The notes beneath the pieces are model-generated. The model was not told the DNA's origin. It made no database searches and saw nothing but the letters and a program-made list of their open reading frames with translations. From positions 62,001 to 126,000 of the forward strand of contig NW_019173941.1 in NCBI RefSeq assembly GCF_001642475.1: DNA of 64,000 nt. Direction: 5' to 3'. Below, one piece after another: positions 53,637 to 63,156 of the stretch (its first letter is position 1; every line of letters starts with the position of its first letter). The stretch comes from Fonsecaea monophora. Taxonomy: Eukaryota > Ascomycota > Eurotiomycetes > Chaetothyriales > Herpotrichiellaceae. The position numbers and the translations under genes were made by a program.

Positions 53637-54172
53637 GGTTCGTGGTTTAGACGAGTGGTGAGCTCTCCCTATGGGTGGGCTGTCCTCGCTGTAATACTGG
53701 TGTGTTGCTCTGCTGTGGCTGTGCACTATGCCTCAGACTCTTAAATATGCATAGGCCCATGATCCTGGGGGACCAGCTACAATGCGCGGCGTAGACCTGA
53801 AAATACGGCTTCTAATACACCCGGCTATATAACCCAACTTTCCATGAAACCACGACGGGGCACGGAGGTATGACCAGCCATTTATTTCCCCATGCAACTT
53901 CCTGCCGAGCTTCGGCTGTATCCGGGTTTCTCCCATATCAGTGAACCCAGGCAGCCAAGAGCTTACATGGTCCGAGGATCTTACAAACACTAAGCAAAGG
54001 GAGATCTAAAAACCGAATAAGGAAAAGCAGGGGCCAGCCTCGTAGATCAATCAGCCTTGCGAAGGCCCTTGACAGAGCCTCCTTGCGCGCCATGGCTCAA
54101 GGGAAGGGAAAATGATTCTTCGATGGCATCAAAGAGATTATTGGCAGTTTCAAGTCTGTACAGTTATACTCG
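53637..54172. promoter_or_regulatory. Upstream region of the VOC gene
   Basis: 536 bp between the cyclase stop and the VOC start. TATA-like sequences on the minus strand occur near 53741-53752 and 53823-53829. No gene seen. Confidence 0.4.
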
Positions 54173-55438
54173 CTAAAATATAGCTATCGCTCCTGGCGGA
54201 CTCCCAACACCCCCTTTGACGTGCAATGGTGCGCTGGTCACGAAGAAAGTCCAACGCTGCTGCCTCTCGCACTCGGCAGCCAGACCCTCGAGATTCCAAA
54301 GCTCGCCAATGGGGGCTCCCCACCAGACCAGGGACCATTCGTGGATGATCCATTGGCCCAGGTGTGGGGGTGGCCAGGCCTCGAATGCGACCGTGTCTCC
54401 AATGTGGGCGGAAAAGTGCTGGCTGTACAACCATTTAACCATCTCTTCGTTGTTGGCCACCCCGATGGCTTTCTTGTCGGTGCCAAAGGTCCCCAGCCTG
54501 CGCTCCTGTGTGGAAGCGCGATCGTGCTGGCGAACGTAGCCTGATCGAACCATGAGCAAATCTCCCTGTTTCGATATCGTCCCTTGGTCGGCCAAAGCGG
54601 CTTTTAGATCTGCCACGGGGATTTCAAATCGTTCCCATGCATTTGGAGCTTTGCCATCTCGCTTTTCGTAGAACCGAACCTGCAACGGATCAGTTCAGAA
54701 CGACGAGTGAGGTGTGGAAGCAGCTTGACCAACCATGTCGATGAGGATGCCGCGCCCGACGATGCCGCCACGTTCGCACCAGTCTGTTCCGACCATCAGA
54801 GCGCGCCGGGCAGTTATTCGGGGCTTGCCAGCGTCCGGGACTCACTGTGAATGCCGTTGGTGTTGGACGTAAGAGCATCATCAAAAGTCAACCCGTTATA
54901 AAAGACTTTTCCCGGTTGATACGCGTGCTGGATATGAACATCAGCAAGTTTCCCGCCATCGCACCACCAGGCAGGACAGATCGTCCGAAAACCCCCCTTT
55001 TTGCCGTTCCGTCAGACACGTACATGCTTCAAGCTGTCCCATTGCGAGCCGCTCTGCGTGTTTATGTAGATCTCGTCGTCAAACCCGTAGGCGCCCAGGC
55101 TTTTGGAGAGGTCGATGACCTTCTGCTCAAAGGGTTTCCGGCCGAAGCCCGGGAATTCGAGATTTTCCAAAGCCCAATCCAGTTGGACGTGGCGACCGGT
55201 CTTGATCTCGAGGCTCGCGGCACGGACAACCTCGGGCGTCAGCAGATTGATTGCTATCGTCTTGGTCAGTTCGCTATTCCCCGGCGCTTCTGGTCGAAGT
55301 GCCCTCATCTGCCTCACCGCCGACTTCGTCTTTCTTGCCATCTCTGTCGTACATGCCCCAAACACATCCTTGTGGAGTGCCGGGAACTGCTGGCAACTCC
55401 TCAAACACAGGAAAGGTGTATTGTTGTTCCGAAGTCAT
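54173..55438 (-). CDS. Cyclase family hydrolase (kynurenine formamidase-like fold)
   Basis: Five exons on the minus strand (55438-55318, 55253-55020, 54926-54846, 54783-54734, 54679-54173) give 330 residues. Marks of the Cyclase (PF04199) family in fungi are INLLTPEVVRAASLEIKTGR, YINTQSGSQWDSLKH (equivalent to the metal-binding HxGTHxD region), GIHNWCERGGIVGRGILIDM, and a C-terminal GQWIIHEWSLVWWGAPIGEL. Relatives hydrolyse cyclic amides or esters. The boundary after LKHV uses a weak GTGTCT donor; a stronger GTACGT donor four bases earlier would break the frame with the only acceptor seen. Exons 3 and 4 are 81 and 50 nt. Divergent from the aldehyde dehydrogenase gene. Confidence 0.82.
55254..55317 (-). 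other. Intron 1 of the cyclase gene
   Basis: Minus strand GTGAGGCAG to ACGATAG, 64 nt, phase 1; joins K-D-E-V-G to A-I-N-L-L. Earlier AG acceptors give a 30-nt intron or a stop. Confidence 0.75.
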
Positions 55439-56207
55439 GGTTTTCGGTTGAATAGATAGCAATCCCCTAACAATTGCACCCGGGCGTAGATCGTAGTTGA
55501 CCGACAGGTGGTTAAACAATAAATCTGAATGGTGTCCCCAGTAATAGTCCCTGCCCACATTTTCCAAAAAAAAGGGGGGGTAGCTACCGAGTATTCAACA
55601 TGTTGCTCGAGTTTCTGTAGGTTTCCCCCCTTTTCCCGCGAGGCCACATAGCCGAATGAAAACTTGCTATGGTGCTCGGGGTTGAGATATTCCAAGACAG
55701 CCAGTGAGCACGGGAAAAAGAGGAATCCGCAAAGCACCTTCACCTTTAAACGACAGAACCTGGCGGGACTTCATCTCACGGCGGCAATCCCGGTATCCCA
55801 TATACATGTAGGCGGGCTGTCGTATAAAATACCGCTCAAGTTGGAGCCACTGTGTTATTACCGTTCATTCTATCCAACTTTGGCTTAGGCCTGGGATCCA
55901 CTTCTCTATCATCATGGCTCCCGGCTCACTGCCTAGAGACAGCCTTCCGCGAGAAGCTAGACTAGAGAAAAAGGGATCACAGTCGTAGCTAGGATTGGTG
56001 CGCATGACTTCCATGCTGTACCTACCAGTTAGCGTCTACTGAACAGGTTCTCGGTTCACTGTTGGAAGCCGGAATCTGACATGGGAGAACCGAGGGTTTG
56101 CAAGGTTATAACAAAGAAGACTGGATAGTTTAGAATGATGAAAAACAAAATAGTCCCATCCTCGAATCCTGCGTGAGGAAGCCAGTATCGATCCAGCAAA
56201 ATCCACG
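55439..56207. promoter_or_regulatory. Divergent promoter, cyclase / aldehyde dehydrogenase
   Basis: 769 bp between divergent starts, with TATAAAA at 55823-55829 on the plus strand, about 380 bp before the dehydrogenase ATG. The shared region suggests joint control. No gene seen. Confidence 0.45.
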
Positions 56208-57719
56208 ATGGGTGACGACAGGCGCCCGTTCTCGCACCCGGCGACCATCAAAGAAGCCATTTCTGATCAGTCCCTCATCCACGAGCAGGGCTTCATCGGA
56301 GGCCAATGGGTCAGCGGGACAAAGACATTCCCCGTCTACGACCCTGCGACAGACAAAGTGATTGCCAACGTGGCCGATCTCGGGGCCCAAGACTTCAAGG
56401 CAGCAATAAACCACGCTGAAGCAGCTTTCAAGGAATTCCGGCTCACGAGCGAACATGCCCGCTCCAAGATGTTGCACAAATGGGCAGCGTTGATCCGCTC
56501 CCACGCCGACGACCTCGCCGTCATCCTGACCATGGAGAACGGCAAAACCCTGCCAGAGGCTGCGGGAGAAGTCGAGTATGGTGCCTCGTTCATCAGCTGG
56601 TTCGCAGAGGAAGCCATCCGCTCCTACGGCGACGTGATCCCTTCCCAGCACGCTCAAAGTACCAACCTGGTGGTCCGCCAGCCCATCGGTGTCTGCGGCA
56701 TCATCGCGCCCTGGAACTTTCCCATCGCCATGATCACGCGAAAACTCGGACCTGCCATCGCCGCAGGCTGCACTGTAGTCATCAAGCCACCCTCCGAAAC
56801 ACCTCTGTGCACCCTGGCCTTGACTTACCTCGCACAGCAAGCCGGTCTGCCGACCAACGTGATCCAGGTGGTGCCGACAAGAGACCGATCTGCCACCACC
56901 GAGCTCTACACCAACCCGATCGTGAAGAAGATCTCCTTCACCGGCTCCACTCCGGTCGGTAAACTGATCACGGCAGCGGCGGCCGGGACGATGAAAAAGG
57001 TGTCGATGGAACTGGGCGGCAACGCGCCGTACATTGTCTTTGACGATGCCGACCTCGGTCAGGCGGTTGATGGTGTCCTGGTGTGCAAGTTCCGCTGCTC
57101 GGGTCAAACTTGCGTCTGCGCCAACAGGATCTATGTGCAACGGGGCATCCACGACCGGTTCGTGGAGGCGCTGCTGGAGCGCATGCGCAGCTTCAAAATC
57201 GGATCGGGTCTGGACCCTTCGGTCACGCACGGGCCGCTCGTCAACCGGGCTGGGGTGGCCAAGGTCCGCGCACACATCGACGACGCCGTCAGCAAGGGCG
57301 CCCAACTGATCGTGGGCGGCCGGGTGCCAGACGAGAACAGTACCCACGGCAAGGGTTATTTTATCGAACCGGCACTGCTGACCGGCGTCACCCAGTCGAT
57401 GCTGGTGGCCAAGGACGAGACGTTCGGCCCACTGGCGCCCATCATCATGTTCGACACGGTCGACGAGGTCATTGCCATGGCCAACGACACCGAGTTTGGT
57501 CTGGCCGGCTACTTCTTCGCCAACGATCTGCGCAAGGTTTGGAAGGTCGCCCTCGCCCTCGAAGTCGGCATGGTGGGCGTCAACACGGGCAAGATCAGCG
57601 CCGCAGAGGCGCCCTTCGGAGGCATCAAAGAAAGCGGCTTGGGGAAGGAGGGCAGCAAGTACGGCCTGGCCGAGTTCCAGGTGATGAAGAATATCACTTT
57701 GGGAAATTTGGGCGTTTGA
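56208..57719 (+). CDS. Aldehyde dehydrogenase, succinate-semialdehyde dehydrogenase-like
   Basis: NAD(P)-dependent oxidation of an aldehyde to its acid, 503 residues, single exon. Family marks in order: GFIGGQWVSGTKTFPVYDPA at the N-terminus, TMENGKTLPEAAGEV, GIIAPWNFPIAMITRKLGPA, KISFTGSTPVGKLI with the cofactor loop, MELGGNAPYIVFDDADL containing the general-base Glu, and CSGQTCVCANRIYVQ with the catalytic Cys in QTC. NDTEFGLAGYFF and EAPFGGIKESGLGKEGS complete the pattern, which matches GabD/Uga2-type enzymes. The real substrate in this island could be another semialdehyde. No N-terminal targeting sequence, so probably cytosolic. Confidence 0.93.
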   Translation: MGDDRRPFSHPATIKEAISDQSLIHEQGFIGGQWVSGTKTFPVYDPATDKVIANVADLGAQDFKAAINHAEAAFKEFRLTSEHARSKMLHKWAALIRSHADDLAVILTMENGKTLPEAAGEVEYGASFISWFAEEAIRSYGDVIPSQHAQSTNLVVRQPIGVCGIIAPWNFPIAMITRKLGPAIAAGCTVVIKPPSETPLCTLALTYLAQQAGLPTNVIQVVPTRDRSATTELYTNPIVKKISFTGSTPVGKLITAAAAGTMKKVSMELGGNAPYIVFDDADLGQAVDGVLVCKFRCSGQTCVCANRIYVQRGIHDRFVEALLERMRSFKIGSGLDPSVTHGPLVNRAGVAKVRAHIDDAVSKGAQLIVGGRVPDENSTHGKGYFIEPALLTGVTQSMLVAKDETFGPLAPIIMFDTVDEVIAMANDTEFGLAGYFFANDLRKVWKVALALEVGMVGVNTGKISAAEAPFGGIKESGLGKEGSKYGLAEFQVMKNITLGNLGV

Positions 57720-58000
57720 AGGAAATAGACATACATATACAACCGGGCGGGCAGGCAGCCGGGCATTGCAGTGAGAGGGACAGCCAAAGATGGAGGGTTC
57801 TTTTTGTACTTCTTCCTTCTACCCACCACAGGAACAATGTCAGTAATTTGCATTCCCGCCACCACCAACAGAAAAGAGGTAGAGGACACAGCCCCTTTCT
57901 GATCTGGCAATCCTCCTGCACTGCTTGGAAACGGTCAAGTCCACTCAACCTTCCCAGAACTGGTTGTGCAGCAAATATATCTTCCGCCCATTGTCCAGGT

Positions 58001-59085
58001 TCAGTTCCTCCCAGCATGCATTCCACCGGTAATCAACAGCTCACCGCCCGTCATATAGCTACTAGCAGAACTGAGCAAGTAGACAGCAGCACCCTTGAGT
58101 TCCGTGCGGTCAGCCATCCGCTTCATGGGCGGCTCCGAGACAAAGACTTCGGCCAACCCGGGCCTCGTGGCGCTGATGTCCAGCGTCATGTCAGTCATGA
58201 CATAGCCTGGGGAGATGCAGTTGACGCGGACTCCCGTGGTGGCCAATTCGACGCTGAGCTGGCGACACAGTGCCAGCACCGCCCCTTTGGAGGCACAGTA
58301 GTCTGACGTGTACTGGAGCTTGGAGGCTTGGTGAGCAGCGATGCTGGCGATCATAACCACGGAGCCGGCTGCCGGAGGATGGACAGAGGTCGGAGAGCTC
58401 GAATCGAAGGGTCGTTGCGAGGTCATGTGCCGCACCGCCAGTTGTGCGGCGTAGTAGGTGCCCAGGACGTTGATTTCGAATGTCCGCTTGACACTTGCCG
58501 GAGACCGATCCAGGAACGGCTGGTCAGGGCAGATACCCGCCGCGGTGATACTGTTTGTTCAGTCAGGGTGAATTTTTTGCCTCTCTTTGTGGCTGTGATA
58601 GAAGAACAGCAATCAGGTGTAACTCCGGCCTTCAATATTGGGTGCTTACATTCCATCTATGCGGTGATAGTCTTGGACGATGGCGTCGAAGGTGCTCTTC
58701 AGACGTTCGTAGTCGGTGACATCCGATCTGGGAGAGCGAAGAAACTTGGATATCAGTCTCGTTTTGTCTATGCCCCTTGGGCTATTTTCTGACGTGTGGC
58801 CCAGGTAAGACGAGGTGGCGGGAAGACTGACTGATAATATGTGACTCTGGCAGCTCTCTGCTTGAGAATCTCAAAATGTTCATGCGGCGCTGGCGATGCA
58901 TCAACCAACGCGACTAGACCGCCAGCCTCGGCCACCGCAAATGCCAGTGTCAAACCAATGCCTCTGGCACCGCCGGTGATGACTACCACGCGATCCTTGA
59001 GACTGAAGAGGCTGGTCACGTCGCAGTGCAGGTAGGCATCTGTTGCAGTTTTGCCTTGGACGGCGATGCCGGGAGCCGCCATCAT
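58001..59085 (-). CDS. SDR oxidoreductase (polyol/mannitol dehydrogenase-like)
   Basis: Three exons on the minus strand (59085-58832, 58727-58650, 58550-58001) give 293 residues. Marks are RVVVITGGARGIGLTLAFAV (cofactor loop), SDVTDYERLKSTFDAIVQDY, GIITAAGICPDQPFLDRSP (an AAG variant of NNAG), the active-site Ser in VVMIASIAAHQAS, the catalytic YCASK pair, and NCISPGYVMTDMT. The C-terminus SSYMTGGELLITGGMHAGRN is typical. The order resembles fungal NADP mannitol/sorbose-type reductases. An in-frame ATG at 59133 would add 16 residues and cannot be excluded. Tail-to-tail with the aldehyde dehydrogenase. Confidence 0.87.
58551..58649 (-). other. Intron 2 of the SDR gene at 58.0-59.1 kb
   Basis: Minus strand GTAAGCACCC to AACAAACAG, 99 nt, phase 2; joins H-R-I-D-G-I to I-T-A-A-G. 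Confidence 0.85.
58728..58831 (-). other. Intron 1 of the SDR gene at 58.0-59.1 kb
   Basis: Minus strand GTCAGTCTTC to CTCTCCCAG, 104 nt, phase 2; joins T-Y-Y-Q to S-D-V-T-D. Confidence 0.83.
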
Positions 59086-59901
59086 GTCTCGGATAGTAGA
59101 GAAAGAAATGTGAAGACTTTTGGACTGGGACAATCAGGGAACCAGTGCCTCTCACACTTCGAGAGAAGCTCAGCAGAGGCGGCGTGGTTTATCCAGTCCG
59201 AGAGTCATGGCACCAAATCCGTGAGGTCTTAGGCTACGCCCACTGGCCGTGTGCATCACCCGCCTCGTCCGGTTATTCGCTGCTCCCACACAAGATTGCT
59301 TTCTCTTTGGTGGCTCTCCAACCCAAGGCCAACACCAGAGTTCGTTCCATTCTGGTCCGGAAGTGTGAGCAACCAGCAGGCTGCACTTCATCCGTGGTTT
59401 GACAAGTCTTGCGCACGCTCGCCCTGGGATGGTAGCCGGCGGTCGTTTGTTCCCAGATGACGCTACAATGGTAACCGATCAACCTTACAAGTCTTTCTTG
59501 AAACGTTTTTAGTCCAGCGTTGGAGTGCAAGAGCCCCGGCTACATACTTCTACTTTACAATGTCCTCTAAACTCGAAGCTGGGATGTTTCTATAGCCGAT
59601 ATGCAGGGGGATAAACAGGGGGTCAAACTGTAGGTTCCATCCAAGCCAACGGCCTTTAACCCGCACTGCCCGCAAGTCCTGCCGGCTGATGCAAGTGCCT
59701 TCGTGCTCCGCAGGCACTTATGCGAGTTCTCCGCACTTGCAACTGTTATCGTCTATTATCAAACTGTGCAGCCAAGCGGGGATCTGAATGATCCCCAGGA
59801 GCTCAGTTGCGCAGTCGGATATCACGGCAGCTCCCAACTTGCACATCTTTGCCGTGTCATCTTTCTTTCTCCGTCGCCAGCTACTTGGTGCCTCATTCGC
59901 T
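59086..59901. promoter_or_regulatory. Upstream region of the SDR gene
   Basis: 816 bp between the MFS transporter stop and the SDR start, both minus strand. Only short overlapping ORFs; nothing supportable. Confidence 0.4.
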
Positions 59902-61735
59902 TTAGAAACTCGTCTTCTCTCGAGTTTCGATCTCAGTTGATCGAGGTTTGCCGTGTGACTCGGCGTTCACCGCCTGTTCCGAAACCTGCTCTCGTTGTTG
60001 CTCTGGAAGGCGATCGGACTTCAAAAAGATGTAGTCAATTTCTTCTAGTCCCAGGCCCTTGGTTTCAGGGAACCAAAAGTAGATCATGGGCACGAAGGCG
60101 AAGTTCTTGTTCTCGTTGTCAGCCGTTGGACCCGAGGACACTTGAAAAAAGGGACGAGACTTACGAATGCCATGAAGACCAGATAAGTCTTCCAAGTGAT
60201 GTTGTGGACCAGAGTTGGCGTGATTTGGACAATCACAAAAACCTTGACCAGATTAGTATGTTTCTTTTGGGAAGGAGGAGGAAAGCACGAATTCGCTCAT
60301 GGGGATCAACACACCCAGATCCAGTTGTTGAAGACAGCTAATGCGGTTCCTTGAGCGCGAAGGCGCAGTGGGAGGATCTCGGTACTGTAACACCAAGGTA
60401 TAGCGTTCAAGCTGGCCCCGAATGAGAGCATGTACTGTTCAAGCAGCGGTTAGTCTAACAAGGATGGACAGCCTGAGCCCATAACTCACGGTGATGAAAA
60501 ACGCAATCGAAACGTTGGCCGTTGCCTTCCCTTTGTCCGTTCCACTGTAGGAGAGCAGGATGGCCACCACCATCATAGAAAGACCCATTCCGATGGCGCC
60601 AAACATCATAGGCTTCTTTCGCCCGAGACGATCAGCTCCGAGAGCTGGAACCAATGATCCCACCGCAAATGCTAGATTCAGACAGCCACCCACAACAATG
60701 GCAGTATTACGATTGAGTCCGACATTGACTTCGAGCACAGTCGCTGAATAGAAGACAATGACGTTGATCCCCGCCCACTGTGTGTCTGGTTAGCATTGTC
60801 ACGGTCAACAACATGACTGTCTCGGAAGACCGACCTGGTTCATGAACAAGACCAAACAGGCGAGAAACACGCGCCATCCAGTCTGGACAGGATCTCGCTT
60901 GAAGATGCGAACCCATTTAAAAGGCTCTGCCTCCTCCAACTCAATGGCTTGAAGAATGTCTCGCTTCTCGGTCTCAACCACAGGATCCTCGGGTACTGTA
61001 TTCCAGACTTTGCACAGGACAGCCACACCTTCTTCGGTCCGACCTTGTTGGATCAGCCATCTGGGCGTTTCTGGCAGGCCCACCACCAAAAGAGCAACAC
61101 TGGCCGCCATGGGGATCTGAAGAGCAATCGGCAGTCGCCACGCGATCGGTCCACTGGTGAAACTCATTCCATAGTCGAAGAAATAGGCCATCGACACTCC
61201 GACGGCAGTAAAGAGCACTTCGGAAGTGACGAGTCGGCCTCGATGTTCTCTTTTGCACAGCTCTGACTGATACATTGGGACTGTGGACGTGTCGATACCA
61301 ACTCCAAGCCCGGTGATGATTCGCCCGACCATCATTTGGGGCACCGAATAGGCCGAATCCTGAATGACTGCTCCAAGAGCTATGCAAAACATGGCTGCCC
61401 AAATCGCATGACGACGACCGAATCGAGCACCGATGAAGAAGTTGATGGCACACCCGAGAAAGCAACCGACATTGTAGATAGAAACGATGATGCCTAGGAA
61501 TCCGGGCCCAGGATGATGGAAAATGTCAAGGAAATCTGGGTTTGTGATCAAGCCGCCAAAGACACCCTGATCCCAACCAAAACTGCACGGACCTGGTCAG
61601 CTGTTTTTGCTTTTGACGACAATGGGGGATAGGCACTAGCCCTGGCCTCAAAACGTACAGTACAAATGCCGACAGACATGTATAGGTAATGGCAAGCTGG
61701 ATTGGCCGACCTGGCTTGAACCAATCTCTCGTCAT
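59902..61735 (-). CDS. MFS sugar transporter
   Basis: Sugar-porter protein of 504 residues from six exons on the minus strand (61735-61659, 61582-60835, 60777-60490, 60434-60315, 60242-60165, 60105-59902). Marks are FVLFGWDQGVFGGLITNPDF in helix 1, GARFGRRHAIWAA, VPMYQSELCKREHRGRLV, GLPETPRWLIQQGRTEEG, WAGINVIVFYSATVL, GADRLGRKKPMM, and YFWFPETKGLGLEEIDYIF at the end. All later splice junctions are phase 0. The tail is Glu/Arg-rich. It closes the catabolic island on its right side and mirrors the transporter at 33.6 kb, with a different intron pattern, so the two are not a recent duplication. Confidence 0.9.
60106..60164 (-). other. Intron 5 of the MFS transporter at 59.9-61.7 kb
   Basis: Minus strand GTAAGTCTCG to GAACAAG, 59 nt, phase 0; joins M-A-F to N-F-A-F-V. 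Confidence 0.8.
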
Positions 61736-63156
61736 GCTGTGCTTTGGAAAAAAAGATTTTGTCGAAATCGCACCTGGCCGTAGTCAAAGTAAGAACACGA
61801 CTTCTCTCTCTCTCTAGAATCGTAAACCTGGAGTACCGAGTACACCGACCGAAACGCGGGGTTTGGCCCAGAGTATTTGTACCTGCCCCATTGCTCAAGC
61901 TGACAGTGTTTTTGTGGGTAGATCAACATTGGAGTTACATGTGGATCATCTCTTGAGTCTGGTAAGGCTCTGCGAAGTTGCTGCACCAATTCAACTTTCC
62001 GGGAGGGGGGAGAAAGAAGGCTATACGGCTTCGGCACATGAGGCTTTCATGTTTCGGTTAACCGGGCATTAATCAATGAGCAACGATCACAGCATTCACC
62101 AGTGATGCAAACCTTGAAAGTAGAGACCCGATTTCTCTTCTTCATCGTCCATGAATCAGGCTTTTTGTGAGTCGACAAGCAGAATCGCTGAATAGCGACG
62201 GGCAAGTCTTGAAAACGGTGTATTGTCTTCACCTAAAACTCCAGGCTCTTATCCTGGCAGGGCCGGTGCGGTGGACAAAAGAATTTCGTCGGTGAATGGC
62301 TCAAGCAAACCCACCCGCCCCGGTACTGCAAGGTAAAAAGGCCCTTTGTCGTCAGCAATACTCGGGTACGTTAATAACAATGCCTCCGGTAGGTACTTGA
62401 TGCTGGTATTAATGTTCAGTGCAACGAGGCTGGGTAACCGACGACAACCCAGGGGGAAAGACAGTTCGGCTACTCACGTTAACACGACCTTCGGTATTAG
62501 CTAGTGAGGGCCAAGCATACTCGGTACTCCGTGATTCGGGCAAAGCGGGAATCTTCCGCGCGGACCTGAACCCTCTTCCACTGGATGCAACACTAGTATT
62601 GCTACCCGTATACTCAGCTATCTATGCAACTGTCCATGTTCGTCAATCACAAAAGCGCCCGGTCGCGCAATCAATGGAAGGAATATCGTTTGTGCTCCCG
62701 ACCTATTACTGTCTCCTGTTCGCCAAATTATAGGGGGGATGATTCTTCACTGAAGCTTGCACAACTGCTGAGGAAGATTTGATTCTCACGGGCACTGGTG
62801 CTTCGCCAGGGATTCAAAGCGGGCCTTTGGACCAAATGAAACCGGCAAAAAGACAGTGACGCCAGGATCTATCCCAATCTCGAACCATTTTCGTGATCTG
62901 GTGCTTCCTCTTCTAGTTTGCACGAGCTGAATTCGAGATCGGCGCTCCTGGATGCTCGTACTTTTTGTAGGTGTGGCAGCCGGGCAAATGTGGCTCTCCT
63001 CGCAGAATAGGAATTTTGCCAACGAAAAGGCCCCAGATAAGTTGTTCAAGGTACAAGGCGCAGTAGAATACCGCAAAGGCGAAGAGACCCCTTGGGATCA
63101 ATGGTTTCATTCTCTATGAAGAATTCTTTCCCGGCGGAATGCACCAGCTACGAATG
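61736..63156. other. Intergenic region at the right border of the catabolic island
   Basis: Contains the transporter promoter (with a TCTCTC-rich stretch near 61802-61816) and about 1 kb without a firm gene. On the minus strand around 62,786-63,110 there are open frames, one with a hydrophobic segment, that may be the decayed 3' part of the gene at 63157-64000. Confidence 0.45.

Noticed and set aside
55012..55404. Cyclase exon 2 as an independent gene starting upstream in the intron
   Set aside because: Splicing from the 55438 start with GT-AG signals gives one continuous family protein.
38749..59085. A complete L-rhamnose (LRA) catabolic cluster
   Set aside because: Only a dehydrogenase resembling LRA1 is found; no rhamnonate dehydratase or aldolase is recognisable.
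31600..61735. A secondary-metabolite biosynthetic cluster
   Set aside because: No polyketide synthase, NRPS, terpene cyclase, DMATS or P450 is visible. The enzymes present fit catabolism better.
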